Source: Laguncularia racemosa (Eukaryota; Streptophyta; Magnoliopsida; Myrtales; Combretaceae). From it: DNA of 64,000 bases. This document shows, in pieces, positions 1 through 12,249 of the stretch. Each line of letters opens with the position of its first letter. The stretch's first letter is position 1. Location: positions 5,394,001-5,458,000 of the forward strand of contig JBBMOL010000013.1 of the NCBI GenBank assembly GCA_037954665.1, written 5' to 3'. The position numbers and the translations under genes were made by a program. The notes beneath the pieces were generated by a model, which did no database searches, was not told the DNA's origin, and saw only the letters and a program-made list of their open reading frames with translations.

Positions 1-888
1 AATTTTGAATTTAATTAATTTTATTACTAAAAAATGAAGAAATAATATTATCTTTTTAGTGATTGACTTGTATAAAAAAAGGTTAAATTACAAATATAAT
101 CTTTTACTGCTTCATGTGGGATTAGGTGCCTTTTCAAAATTGAACATTTATAACTCTTAATCTTTAAGGGGGTAAAAGTGCATTTAACCTTTTATATAAC
201 CATTTTGCCACTAATCTTAGGTATTTTTCTAATTTTAGAGTTTTTTATTGTATTATCAAAAGAGAAAATAGTATAATAAGGTTCTTAAACACATTTTAAA
301 ACATTTGGAGGTTTAGACATTTAATTTCAAAATAGGGATGAACATGCATTAAAAAATGCAAGAAAATATATTTAGAATGTTAAAAAAATTAAAATAGGAA
401 AATATACCATGTATTGACTATTAATGAAGTGATTTGATTGCTTGAATTTTTAAATATTTAGGTTTCTATGTGAAAAAAAAAATTGGAATTTTTTATGATT
501 TCATTCATATTTTTAATAGAACCAATTCAATCTTAAATTTCATAATTGATTTATATATTAATGGTAGAAATTTAATAGTAATTAATAGTAAAGATTTAAT
601 ATACATATATCAACAATGCAATTGAAGACTAAACCGATCTTATTAAAAATATGAATAGGATTGTAGAAGATCCTGAAAAATTTATGATTTAAATTAAAAG
701 TTGAAGAACCTAATGATTTTTATTGGACTGCAAAGTGATTTTTTTTTTCTTACTAGCAACACATACCATAATTGGACAAAAGGTATGAGTATTTATCGCT
801 GGATGTTGCCTACTGCTCCATGAAGTTAATCCGCCATATCCAAGTAACTTTTCACTTGAAAATATTCTACTTCATATAGGGAGGTGAT
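1..888. other. AT-rich intergenic DNA
   Basis: AT-rich with many homopolymer runs and no reading frame longer than about 60 codons. I see no gene, RNA or element border here, apart from the target duplication of the element that starts at 889. Confidence 0.6.
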
Positions 889-1696
889 TAGGGCCGGTAA
901 TGCGGACCAAATAGGCCGGCTCGCCCCGACCCGCACCAGCCCGCGGGTCGTCGCGGGTTGGCCCGCAGTGGCCCACAAGTCTGGCTGGTCAGGAAAGTCT
1001 GCCTACCCTGCCCCGCGGGCCATGCGGGCTGGCCCGCGACGACCCACAATAATTTTTTTTTATTATTATGTAAAACAGGCGGCCGGCGGCCTTCTTCAGT
1101 GACGGACGGCGGTGCCATCACTTCAGTTGACGTCGTCCTCAACTCCTCGTCTCGTCATCGTCACTTCAGTCGACGTCGGCGTCGTCAGTCGCGGTCCTCG
1201 CAGGTCGCGGTCGTGCTGCACAGCAGTCGCCAGTCGTCAGTCGTTGGTCGCGGTCGCGGTCACGGTCGCGGGTCCTCAGTCCTCAGTCGCGGTCCTCGCT
1301 GGTCGCGGTCGCGGTCATGGTCGAGGTCCTCAGTCCTCAGTCGCGGTGGCGGTGGTGGTCGTGCTGCACAACAGTCGTCAGTCGTCAGTCGCAGTCGCGG
1401 TCACGGTCGCGGGTCGCAGTCAGCGGTGGCGGTGCAGGGCATGGCAGCTCGTCATGTCGTCCTCGTCAAGTCCAAGTCGTCATGTTTAGCAGGTCGTGCG
1501 TGCGTGTCATGTCCAGCCGACAGCCGTTGCCGTGCAGGTGCAGTTCTGCAACTGCAGAATTCGGCGGGTTGGCCCGCAGCCCGCGGGGATTGCCCGCCCC
1601 GCACCCCTATGGGTCAGATTTTTTTTGCCCGCCCCGCATATTTTTGCGGGCGGGGCAGGTCAACCTGCGGACCCGCCCCGCAATTCCCACCCCTAA
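889..1696. mobile_element. Non-autonomous hAT-like element, GC-rich
   Basis: A sharply GC-rich island of about 0.8 kb in AT-rich DNA. The left end reads TTAGGGCCGGTAATGCGG and the complement of the right end reads TTAGGGGTGGGAATTGCGG, giving imperfect terminal inverted repeats of the (C/T)AGGG type typical of hAT transposons. An 8-bp direct repeat AGGTGATT occurs at 882-889 and 1697-1704, the duplication length of that superfamily; the exact border is uncertain by one base. Both ends are followed inward by GCGGGCC/GGCCCGC-rich blocks. The middle (about 1100-1450) is a degenerate simple repeat of TCGCGGTCGCGG and CAGTCGTCAGTCG units. Reading frames of 125-251 codons here are low-complexity Arg/Ser/Val/Gly by-products of that repeat; no transposase is visible. 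Confidence 0.75.
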
Positions 1697-2672
1697 AGGT
1701 GATTACATATTAACAATAATCCATTCAATTTCATATCAACAATCCATTCAATTCTTTACACTTCCATATAAAGAAAAATCATGATCATGCTAAACACCAC
1801 CACCACCCCACCGCTCCACCCAACCCTCCCCCCCCCCCCCCCCTCCCCCCCCAACACTCCCAAAAAAAAAAAAGAAGGAAAAAATCAAGATCACAAAGCT
1901 CAATATTTTATTTCATTATGCAATACATGTTAAAGTGAGATAATAAATTATATAGATATCCCTAAAAAATATTAAAGTTACATATTTATAAAATATATAA
2001 TTATTCAAAAAACGCTGGCAACTTAAAAATTATCTTTTAATGCATTACCAACAAACTTTTTGTATGAATATGCAACTTTAATTATTTTTCAAAGCCAATT
2101 TAATTACATAATTTTGATCCATATTAACTATTGAAATGTCAAAATGGTTATTAAAAAAAAACTCTAAATTAGATTATAAGTCTACTTAAAAAATAAAAAT
2201 AAAAATGTATATTTATATAAAAGATTGATCCGATGCTATATTTGATAAGAATTTTTTCAAAGACATTGCCTATAATTGACAGAAAAAGAAAAAAAAAATA
2301 ATAATACACCAAATACAATTTGCATCAAGTGTAACGGTTTTACCTGTAAAAGTGCTCTGCAAGGAAATGTGCTAACTACTCCAATAGAGAAATATGGTCA
2401 TAAAACATAATCAATCAGCAAATGTTGTAAGACCAGCCTATTTTTTTGGTGGGTCCATGTAGACTAGCTTTTTTTCCTCTTTACAACCTACAACAATTGC
2501 GTCCTTGAACAATCAAAGAAGAGTTGCTCCCTGTTTATTGCATGGTTTTAGGTTATGCACATGAGATTTAGTTAATGAAACCTACTACACTATGGTCTCA
2601 TGAAACTGGTTATTCAACTGCTCCATCTCATCAGCTTCATTGTATAATGATTAACATTCTTAGGACAGGACA
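1697..2672. other. Intergenic, C-rich tract, upstream region of dirigent gene
   Basis: Mostly AT-rich. At 1797-1860 there is a pyrimidine tract of runs of C separated by CA and CT, including an uninterrupted C run of about 16. The last 300 bases form the likely promoter region of the gene at 2786. No other gene is visible. Confidence 0.6.
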
Positions 2673-2682
2673 CTATATATAT
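2673..2682 (+). promoter_or_regulatory. TATA box of the dirigent gene
   Basis: CTATATATAT lies about 105 bases upstream of the start codon at 2786, followed by a CA-rich stretch that fits a transcription start near 2705-2715 and a leader of about 75 bases. Assigned from position and motif only. Confidence 0.6.
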
Positions 2683-2785
2683 CATGCTCACAAGACAACT
2701 TTCTTCATCAGTTCGAGAAATACCACATAATCACAAGCATTCTCTCAAACAAGACATTCCCAAGAATCAATAACCAACTTTAAAG

Positions 2786-3967
2786 ATGCTCAAGTCCACT
2801 ATATACCTCCTATTCCTTGCGATTGCAATCGGATGTGTCAGCTCGGCCAGGATCCTCGACGAGGCAGTTCCCCAAACACAAGCCGCCGGGATAACAGGAA
2901 TAGGGGCTGGTGCAACCACCTTGCCAAGTGACCATATCCCTGAAACAGTCCCTGCGCTTCTACCTGACACCCCGGCTACACCACTCGCACCTGTTGCAGA
3001 TGCTGCACCTATTGAAGATGTAGCACCTGTAGCAGATGTGGCACCTGTTGCAGACGTGGCTCCTGTGGCAGATGTGGTACCTGTGGACGAGGCTGAACCT
3101 CCAGTAACCGATGTGCCCGAGACAGAAGATACCCCTGCTGCCCCTGGAGCAGCACCGGTTATTCCAGTCCCAATTGCTGCCACTGGTGCGGCCACTGGTG
3201 CAGCCACTGGTGCGGCCACTGGTGCAGCAGCAACCAAATCAGGACTAGACCACCCTCAACTGTCCTTCTTTATGCATGATGTTATTGGAGGATCACACCC
3301 ATCTGCCAGGGTTGTAACCGGGATTATAGCCGACTCCGCGATCAGTTCCATTCCTTTCTCCCAGACCGTCAACAACTTCTTTCCCGTCTCTGGTGCGGTA
3401 CCAATTACTAATGGCAACAACTTCAACAGAAACCTCAACTTCAATGGCATAATCAACAATAGGAACCTCCCGTTCCTCGTAGGCCTAAATGGTGCACAAG
3501 AGAGCACTATAATCCAAAACAATGGCAACAATGACCAAGTCAATGGCGGCGATAACCAACCGTTTATCAGTGCAGGCCAGCTCCCTGTTGGTGCTACGCT
3601 TCAAAGGCTTATGTTCGGTTCCATCACGGTGTTTGATGATGAGTTAACAGAAGGACACGAGTTGGGGTCTGCTGTGATTGGGAAAGCACAAGGGTTCTAC
3701 TTGGCTAGCTCATTGGATGGTACTAGCCAAACTATTTCAATGACTGTCCTGTTACATGGGAAAGAGCATGGGATTGATCATACCATTAGTTTCTTCGGTG
3801 TGCACCGTGCGGCTTCACACGGGTCTCAGGTTGCCATTGTTGGAGGAACTGGCGAGTATCAGCATGCTAAAGGGTACGCCACAGTTGAAACTCTTCCTAG
3901 AGTGGATCAGCACACGACAGACGGTGTGGATACCATTCTCCACTTCGATGTTTACATGACTAAGTAG
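2786..3967 (+). CDS. Dirigent family protein with Ala/Pro/Val repeat linker (ESB1-like)
   Basis: Intronless frame of 393 residues. Residues 1-20 are a signal peptide (hydrophobic core LLFLAIAIG, cleavage likely after CVSS), so the protein should be secreted to the cell wall. Residues 25-150 are a low-complexity linker: about five units of the type A-P-V-A-D-V (71-100), then an acidic Pro-rich part, then four ATGA units (132-148). The dirigent domain covers about 158-392, with the conserved openings LSFFMHDVIGG and ARVVTGI, the central FGSITVFDDELTEG and IGKAQGFYLASS blocks, and a C-terminal GGTGEYQHAKGYA. Dirigent proteins steer coupling of lignan or lignin radicals. This long-linker class includes Arabidopsis ESB1/DIR10, which acts at the Casparian strip, and its relatives DIR9, 16, 18, 24 and 25. 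The length is close to that class. The start is the first ATG after the TATA box and directly precedes the signal peptide. Which member it is cannot be decided here. Confidence 0.93.
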   Translation: MLKSTIYLLFLAIAIGCVSSARILDEAVPQTQAAGITGIGAGATTLPSDHIPETVPALLPDTPATPLAPVADAAPIEDVAPVADVAPVADVAPVADVVPVDEAEPPVTDVPETEDTPAAPGAAPVIPVPIAATGAATGAATGAATGAAATKSGLDHPQLSFFMHDVIGGSHPSARVVTGIIADSAISSIPFSQTVNNFFPVSGAVPITNGNNFNRNLNFNGIINNRNLPFLVGLNGAQESTIIQNNGNNDQVNGGDNQPFISAGQLPVGATLQRLMFGSITVFDDELTEGHELGSAVIGKAQGFYLASSLDGTSQTISMTVLLHGKEHGIDHTISFFGVHRAASHGSQVAIVGGTGEYQHAKGYATVETLPRVDQHTTDGVDTILHFDVYMTK

Positions 3968-4169
3968 ATTTGTGCAGATTGCTTTGTGATGAACTTCAAT
4001 ACGCAGTTGATTGTTTGGGATTTGGACTAAGTTATACGATTTATGTATCTGATAATTGCTTGAATGTTTATGAAAGTTTGTTTTCTAAGGAATGTGTTAG
4101 TCATGTGCAACTAAGTCTCTGTACTTTCATATTAGTTCGAACAGACCACTGAATTTCTCGATTGTAAAG

Positions 4170-4175
4170 AATAAA
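4170..4175 (+). terminator. Poly(A) signal of the dirigent gene
   Basis: AATAAA about 200 bases after the stop codon, in a U-rich 3' region. It is the first canonical signal downstream. A short frame at 3970-4152 lies within this 3' UTR and has no protein character. Confidence 0.5.
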
Positions 4176-4179
4176 AAAA

Positions 4180-7100
4180 ATTTACTCTAATCATGCTCCA
4201 ATTTTAGCAAATAAAAGTCCAAAAAATTATATTGGTAATCAATTAGATTTTCATTATAAGAAATCAAAGCTTAGTATATACTAAGTAGGGATGTTTTGAG
4301 CAAAAATTTTCTATTTATTACAAGGGTTTATTTAAACAAATGTATAAGTATATGGAGTTTAATTGCATCCAGCAGTTTAGAGGCTTAATTGCATAATGAG
4401 CAAAGTGGCAGTAACAATTCATATCCATTGATGTATGAGAAGAATAATATATCCTACTCCTATCCTAGTAGTAATTTATTTTAGATATGAACTGCGAAAT
4501 TGTGCTGAGGTTTAGACTATTTTTCTTAGCATTCGTCTGTTACCCGTAGAAAGTGAAGCTAATGCTACCTAATTTGATATATCCAACCCAGCAATTTCAA
4601 ATTTTAGTGGTAGATCAATAATTTGAACCTTGTTTTGCACCCCCTTTCGATAGCATTTAGTTATCAATAATAGGACGGTATAAGGAGAATGAGATACTAC
4701 ATTATATAAAGTACTATATAATACAGTAAGTCTTATATCATATATCTTTAGAGAAAAAGAAAATTATTTTAAATTTTTTCTAAAAGTTTTTTACTTTATA
4801 TGTTAGATAATATAAAAATTTAAAATATTTTCATCCTTTAATGGACTATATTTATATTACAAACCAAATAAATAACTACTTTTTGTTATCGAGTAATCCA
4901 AGCCCTTTAAAAACTATGCAAACTAAGCACTACATTGAGAGAACAAACTCTTAAGACTTCTCTTTGATCCGTACACACATTATTGAGTTAGCATTATGCA
5001 TGAGACAGAATTCATCTGCATATGCTGCTAGTTATAAACATCATCTGAAGAACTTGTGCATACACTACAATATTGCCAAAGTTTCTAATAATTATAAGGT
5101 ATAATCATTGAAAAGGGTAGTGTGAGGTAAACGAACTTTGTAACATTAAAAGGACTCCCTAGCTTGAACATTGTATTAGTATTCACTTTGACATAGTTTG
5201 GGCACACTATTCATCTATTCATATGTATTGTTGCTCTCCGTTGAGAAAATTAAGTAATATATGTGGAATGAAATAATGAATGGAGAGAAGATTAATCCTT
5301 TCCAATTGCATACAAAACCCATTTGCCTTTTTATTTGATTATCATGTGTCATTTTTCTAATAATTGTAACGATAGATGAAAAAAAAATCATCAAAGTATA
5401 AGTCAGGATTACTCTTACAACATCAACATCAATCGCTACCTAATTTATCATCAAATATATTGAAGTGCTGTGTCAACTAACTGATATGGAATCGAAAGCT
5501 TGGAACTCTAAATTGCATCGAATTCAATAAATAAACTCCAATTGATTAGACCTGCTAGGCCTTAAGGCCTACTATGAACCGGCTTAGTAAGAAATCTCAA
5601 GCCCAGAGGTCAAGTTTTGAGCATTTAAGGCCAAATTAAACTAGATCCAGGTCCACCTAAGCTTACCCAACCCAGTCAAAAAGAGAAGGGACATTCATGA
5701 CATGTGATTGACTATAGTCTATAAAGCTGTTATAGCAATAGTTCCTCGCTTTTATTTGTTCAGGATATGCAGTTGGGCTTTGGGCTTTTATTTTAATAAT
5801 AAAAAATAGGCCACCTGTGTTCTCACACACAAGCAAAACAAGTCAAAAGGTTTAGCTTAAAGGTTACTTCCTCCAGGATGAAAGTCCCACATGGAAAAGA
5901 AGCAGCAAAAGAATACTTTAAATAACTTTTTTTTTTTTTTGTGTATTTTTCAAATCCAAACATTTATATTATATCTCATTTTATTAATCTATCTATATCG
6001 TGTTGGTGTAAGCTTATAATTCTTTACAAATGATAAAAATATTTACTTGAAATATTCTAAAAGAAACTAATTACAATAATCAGCACAAATAACAAAGTCT
6101 ATATACTATTATATATGTATATGAATGTGTAATTTGAAAAATTAAACATCACAAGATCTGTAAATCCAAGTAATTAGAATCAACTACTGCCTAAGGCTTT
6201 TATTATTATTATTATTATTATTATTTGAATTGCCAATTTGCCATACGATTTTAATTCATCATCAATGAAGTAAATCATTTGTAATTAGTATTTAAAGTAA
6301 TGTGTTTCTTTAAAATGTTCATATTTATTGGCCCATCCTACAGTGTCTAGACACGACACTGACTTATCCCAAGATGCCATATGTAAATTTTGGCAACCTC
6401 CATGTCAAAGTATATAGACAAAATACGGAATATCTCAATTGACAATCACTTGCTCTTTGACACATCTAGGACTGCTTTGAATGGTGTGATTTATCTTAGG
6501 TTAAATGTTTGCTTTAATAAGTCATTTTGATATCCATATATTAAATGAGAATCTTTATTAAAATTTAAGCGTTCTTTTGCATCACACGCATGTCATATAA
6601 GATTTCGATACAACATTTAAACATTTAAACAATCTATCAAGTTCTGTCTTTACAACACCCATTCTATCAAGCTCTGCCATGCATTTCTCTTTTTCCGATT
6701 CTTAATTGGAGTCACATCGAGAGATGCAAACACATGTGATGGGCGAGACCACACACGTTTTCCACCTTAATAAAAGCAAGGGTCACTACGAACCTGTCAT
6801 TATCAAGCATAGGCCATTCTATTATTTTCCTTATTCAAAAGGCCTTGTCAGTGTAGTTGATGAGGAATATGTGGTGGATGTTGGGTAATGTGGACACACA
6901 GAGAATTTGCCTTTGAGAGAAATTTAACCTATCTGTGGACCATGTTTTTGGAGATATTATAATTAGTTTCGTCTTCACTTCCACCTTTTAATATAAGTCA
7001 ACATTTTCACGTTTTGAGTTCATATAAGCTGATACAAGAAAGAAACCGTCTGCACCAACATACGTTAATTGTCGACATATTGGATTGAGAATATCTCTAT

Positions 7101-8282
7101 ATCTACCTAAAAAAAGAAATAAAAAACTCTATAAATATATTCCTATTATATTATTAATTAGATATTGATAAATCTTCTAAATTTTTAAATTATCACTTTA
7201 CTTTTCTATAACTCTTGAAAATCTATATAAACTTTGTTAAACCTCTAAAACCCCATTGCTTATAGTGATTTTAATGATGGTTTTCAACACCTTTCTTTCA
7301 TGCATTGAAGACCAGGTGAGGAGCTCATTTTACCTACGCCTGGGTGCTATTTGCAATTCAATGAATAGTTTAAATAATATATTTGTATTTTTTTTCTTTT
7401 TTTTTTTGAAAATTGCAAATAACTTCCATCAATAAACTCTCACCTAATGCAGATTTGTTCTATAAACTTTCAAATATTATAAATTATCCTTTTAAACCTT
7501 AATAATTTGATAACATAAATGGTATTAATCTTTTTAGTTAAAAAAAAACATATATAATTCAAAGTTTATGAGGTCTTAAAGAACATTTTGTTAAGTTTAA
7601 AAGAGTGTTACAAATTAAGATCAAAATTTAGATGAGTTATTTGCAACTTTGAGAGATTATTTGCTAATTTATTAAAGTTTATGAGATAATTTACAATATT
7701 TGAAAGTTTAAGAGGTATACTCTCCCCAAAAACACATTATCTTATAAGAATAAGAGGCATGCATAAAGTCATATTTGACATTTACTTTTACATTTTCTCT
7801 TTCCCCCCATCCTCATATATCTAATATTTGCTTTCTTTAAATAACTAAAAAAAAAATTGAAACAAGAAACTGTATTTGTCTAAATCCAAAAACATCAAAA
7901 TCATTTGAAAAAAATTTGTTCAAATTGATATCCTTGTAATAGCTTTTCATGTATATTGACTCTAGTTTTTTATTGTGTGATTTAGGAGAATTTAATTATA
8001 TATTTTGAATACTAGTCATACTTATTTATTTATTTATTTCATTCAGCAAAGTCATTACAATAAAGTTATTTATTTATTTTTTTTAATTTCTTTGCTTGTA
8101 TTACAAAAATGAATAGCAATGAAAATAAAAGACAGAATATGAAAAATATTATAATTTCATTAAACTAGATAAGTTTTACCACAACATACTTAATTTTTGG
8201 AACATGCATTGTATGTCAACTATATTAACCCATACACATCTTCTTACAGTTTAGGGATTTACTTGTCATCTTTGTGTTGCAA
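4180..8282. other. AT-rich intergenic DNA
   Basis: No supported gene in about 4 kb. Small frames (for example 6706-6888, 60 codons) have no recognisable motif. A palindromic GGCCTTAAGGCC lies near 5560, poly(T) near 5930, and an ATT microsatellite near 6198. Confidence 0.55.
6198..6226. repeat. (ATT)n microsatellite
   Basis: About nine uninterrupted ATT units, flanked by non-repetitive AT-rich DNA. Confidence 0.9.
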
Positions 8283-9690
8283 TGTTGCATGCGATAGATA
8301 TTGCTTACTTTTGCTTTAAACTTAATTAGTGTTTTATTAATTTGGTTATAAAGTGTACAAATTAAATAAAAATAGAATATCTCAGAGACTATATTAGAAG
8401 TTATTTTGGGCTTCAAAGATAAAGATAGTCATAACATAACTCAAAGAATGTGTAAAAAAGAGATTTGTACAAAATGGTTGATTCGAGTTTAAGTTAGACT
8501 ATAACGGAATTGGATTAAAGGTCCAGCTCCACTTATTGGATGTATTTAGAAAATATGTGTAATTTCATTCCACTTAAGTTAATCCATAAATCCATAGGGA
8601 TTAATTTTAAGGAATTTTTTAAATTATATTTCTATTTTTAAGAAATGATTATTTATATATGTTTATTCAAGATTTACAAAGCACATGGGCATGGATATTT
8701 ATAGAAAAACAGAAGAAGATGTTGCAACTTATTAAACTTAAGGAGATTCGACTAAGCTTTTGCATAAGGATGGAAGTTAGAGACATATCCAAGTGATTAA
8801 GTTTAAAATATCTACTTGAATTTCAAATTGAAAGATCCAAATCTATTCACAAGTAACGAGGAAGTTATCAGCCTAACAATTAGATCTTATCTAACAAATT
8901 GCATGCTCAATAGATTAATAATTCAAGCTAAAGCTGACAAAGTTCAAATTTTAAAAATAAAATATCAAGTCTAAGAATTGAGGAGATCAATATCAATGGA
9001 TAATTAAGGATAGACTTGAAGAAGATTCATTGACTGTTTAAACGTTGAGGATTAAACATAATATATATACAAATGGTTTTTAAAAAATCAAAAGACAAAA
9101 AAGAAAAAAAAAACAACTTACTCTAGAATTACACTCTATTAAAACCTTAGAAACTTCCTCGAGACTACACTGCATTACTTTAGAATCTATTTTAATATTT
9201 TGTTTTTGTGTGCTAAAATTATCGAGGATCTTTATTGTCATTTTCCGTGATATTTTTAATTACTTAAAAGGTTGTTAGTTGTAGTTAAGAGAAGTTATAA
9301 TAGTTTTTTATAGTTCTATAGGTTAGCCAAGTTGTGGACTAGAGAGGTAAAGCAAAGATTGTAAAACATCAAGTGTTTGGAAGATTGATTGTAACTTCTC
9401 ATATTTTATTTATTGGATTAATGGAATGGCACCAGTGTAGATGACCGAATTCCTAACAATTGAGTTGGAACCTCTATAAAATGTTGTGCTTGATCTTTTA
9501 TCCTTATTTTTTATTTTTATCATTTGTTTATTTAATTTTTGCATCTTTTTTTTTTAATATTAATCATATGCTACAAGCCATTAAGAATATCTCAATGGGT
9601 TTAACTTTTGTTGATAAATTTTTGAAAAAGTTAAAATTTTAAAATAGATATCAATTTACCCCCTTCTTGATATCTAAATCGAGACATACA
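8283..9690 (+). repeat. 5' LTR of the copia element
   Basis: Matches 18637-19715 from the block TTTGGTTATAAAGTG onward through ATTGAGGAGATCAATATCAA and beyond. The 3' end is set at CA (9689-9690), two bases before the primer-binding site. The 5' start is uncertain: the first 50 bases or so align only poorly with the 3' LTR start TGTTAAGTTCTC. Confidence 0.75.
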
Positions 9691-9692
9691 AT

Positions 9693-9705
9693 TGGTATTT
9701 GAGCC
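9693..9705 (+). promoter_or_regulatory. Primer-binding site, tRNA-Met type
   Basis: TGGTATTTGAGCC is a slightly altered form of the TGGTATCAGAGCC motif that plant copia elements use to pair with initiator tRNA-Met. It lies 2 bases after the LTR. Confidence 0.75.
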
Positions 9706-9736
9706 ACGCTTTAATATCATTTAGAGTCAAGATAAA

Positions 9737-11550
9737 ATGGTTGAAAGTAGTCGTTCTAATGTTTAACCAAGCAAAGCTCCATTTTTTTTTTATATGACAA
9801 TGATTATCCCTATTGGAAATATAGGATGGAGACGTACATGTAAATGTTTGATTTCTAGACTTGAACTATAATCAAAACTGGAGATCTTAAAGTTCTAGAT
9901 CCATTCGTGCATTCGGAAGATATTTAAAAAGCTAGATATAATTCAAAGGCTAAGAATTTATTTTTATCTACAATTTTCTTATATGAGTTTTATCTAATAT
10001 CCTCTTGTAAAGCAATTAAGGAAATCTAGGATACGCAGGAACAAACGTATGAAGGCATAGAGTCAATCAAGGAAATAAGGATTAACTCATTAATGTAGCA
10101 ATATGAAACCCTCAAAGTGTACCGGACGAGGAAATTAAAGATTCATTTACAAGATTCACTTCAATAACTAACAAGCTTTCTTTTGGTAAAAATGCTGATG
10201 ATATAGAATTAGTTCATAAAGAAAACTGCAATAAAGGAAGCCTATGACATGAAGAAGTTGACTTTGAGCCAATTGCATAGCAAATTATTGGTATATGAAA
10301 CCAGCTTCCTAAAGGTAAAAAGTGCCTCAGAGGAACTTAAAAGAAAATCCATTATATTCAAAGCAAAGAATAACTCAGATGATGAGGAGTCATTTGATGA
10401 TGATGAAGATATCACACTTTTAGCAAGACACCTTAACAAATTACTCAAAAAAAGAAGTAAGAAGAACATAAGTAATAGTGATATAGAAAAGGGATTTAAA
10501 GAAAAAGGAGAAAAAAGAATCGATGTGGATTTAAAGAAAAAGGAGAAAAAAGAATCGATGTGCTATGAGTACAAGAAACCTGACCATATCAAATATAAGT
10601 GTCCAGTCCTCATTAAGAAACTAGAGAAGTGTGAGAAAAGAAGCAAGTCTTTGCTTGCAACATGGAGTGATATAGACGAATAAGAAAATGAATCAAAACC
10701 TATTGATGATGAAACTAAAGAAGCAAACATTTGCTTGATGGAGATATCAAAGATAAGATTAAAACTTGAAACTAAACATGAATTTGAAAAAGAACTACCT
10801 GAAGATATTTGTGCAAAGATAAGTAAACTATTAAAAGCTCTTTTTAAGGCTAATAAAAAGATTTCACAAGTAGATATAGAAAATAGAGCCTTAAGAGAGA
10901 GGGAAAAAAAAAAGATGCTTTAGCACAAACAAATAAGCTTCTGGTTAATGAGAATGATATTCTCAAAAATGATAAAAAAAAAAAAAGACTTATTTGTAGT
11001 TAGGGAAGCCTTAGCAAATGAAAACTTGGTTATGAAAGAAGAAATAAAAGAGTTGAGAATATAGGTAAACAAGTTATCGAGATCAACTAAGAATACGTTT
11101 TAAAAGTTTAGTGAGAGTGATAGAAAACTCCAAATGTTGATTCCTTCATAACGAGTAGATCAATCTAAAATCGAGTTGGGTTATGACAAAGTTGAATCAT
11201 CTAATACAAATAAAACAATTTTTGTTAAACCCAAAATAGAATTGATCAAAGATAATGTTAACAATGATAAAAACATAAAAGGAAAAGGAAAGGTTTTGGA
11301 CATTGAAAAACATAGAGAGAATATAAAAAAGTATCCTGAACAAAATAAGAAGTATCATGTCAGAGGATATATCAAATAATATCGCAAAGGGTATATCAAA
11401 AGATACCCAAACCAAAACCGAGGAAGAACTATAAATAATAGGTATAATGCTTAGAAACCTTATGCTTGTTTCTTTTATAACAAGTTAGGACATATCTAAG
11501 CTTAGTAACCATCAAGTGAAGAATTAAAACATAAACTTAAATTTTAATGG
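9737..11550 (+). pseudogene. copia gag (broken)
   Basis: Begins at an ATG (9737) about 30 bases after the primer site. Near 9800 the translation keeps the gag start signature (a D/N-rich segment followed by YPYWKYRMETYM), then a stop. Open pieces at 10249-10683 and 10735-10923 are Lys/Glu-rich; the second, with its leucine-spaced helix, looks like the coiled coil reported for Sirevirus Gag. A CCHC zinc knuckle at about 10558-10602 has lost its second cysteine (C-Y-E-Y). A relic of a second knuckle (CFFYNKLGHI) occurs near 11465, broken by stops. Function in life: the capsid protein that packages element RNA. Not functional now. Confidence 0.75.
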
Positions 11551-11580
11551 ACCTAAGCTTTGTTGGGTTCGTAAACATGT

Positions 11581-12230
11581 TTGATTTGTTTGTTATGTGT
11601 GCATGAACACAAAGCAAAAATGAAAGGAACATGGTACCTCGATAGTGGTTGTTTGAGGCATATGATGGATAATGCTTCATTGTTCACAAATTTAGAATGG
11701 AATAAACATGGCTATGTAAAGTTTGGTGACAATAGTAGAGGTAAACTAGTTGTAACAAGTGCAATTGGTTTTCCTCCTTATGCAATTGATAATATTTCTC
11801 TTGTAAAAGGCCTAAAGTATAATCTTTTAAGCATTTGTCAATTGTGTGATAAGGGAGATAAAGTAATTTATGAACAAAATAAATATATAGGCTATGATAT
11901 AAATGGTACTAAGTTGTTTGAAGGTTTTCAAAAAAAAAAAGAATGCATATATGATAAAACCTTCTAAGGTAGGTTCTAAAAAATGTTTTTTGTCTATCAA
12001 TGATAATATTTCTTTATGGCATAAGAAGTTAAGACATGTAAATTTTCATCAATTAGAAAAATTGAATTCATAGTTTGTCAAAAATAAATATTTAGGTAGA
12101 TCTTCGTTGAGCTACTTATTTGAAAAATAAAATAACATCAGTTACACACAAAAGTAAAAAATATTATATCTACCAAACGATTGTTGGACTTGCTTCACAT
12201 GGATTTGATCGTTTCAACTCGAACATTAAG
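11581..12230 (+). pseudogene. copia protease and GAG-pre-integrase region (broken)
   Basis: The open piece 11581-11967 contains TWYLDSGCLRHM, the copia aspartic protease motif with its DSG catalytic triplet, followed by the usual LVKGLKYNLLSICQLCDKG block. In a shifted frame near 12015 comes LWHKKLRHVNFHQLEKL, the GAG-pre-integrase histidine signature. About 12180-12236 encodes the start of the integrase core (HMDL, the first catalytic Asp), where the MITE interrupts. Frameshifts and stops make it non-functional. Confidence 0.8.
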
Positions 12231-12249
12231 TTTAGGAGGGAATAAATAT

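Noticed and set aside
958..1713. Open frames of up to 251 codons in the GC-rich island
   Set aside because: Several overlapping frames are open at once in a degenerate simple repeat; products are Arg/Ser/Val low complexity with no domain.
2767..3237. 156-codon minus-strand frame opposite the dirigent gene
   Set aside because: Shadow of the Ala/Pro/Val and ATGA repeat linker; the plus-strand frame has the signal peptide and domain.
3970..4152. 60-codon frame after the dirigent stop
   Set aside because: It is the 3' UTR of the dirigent gene, ending just before its poly(A) signal.
6706..6888. 60-codon frame
   Set aside because: No recognisable motif, no neighbouring exon or signal; chance is likely.
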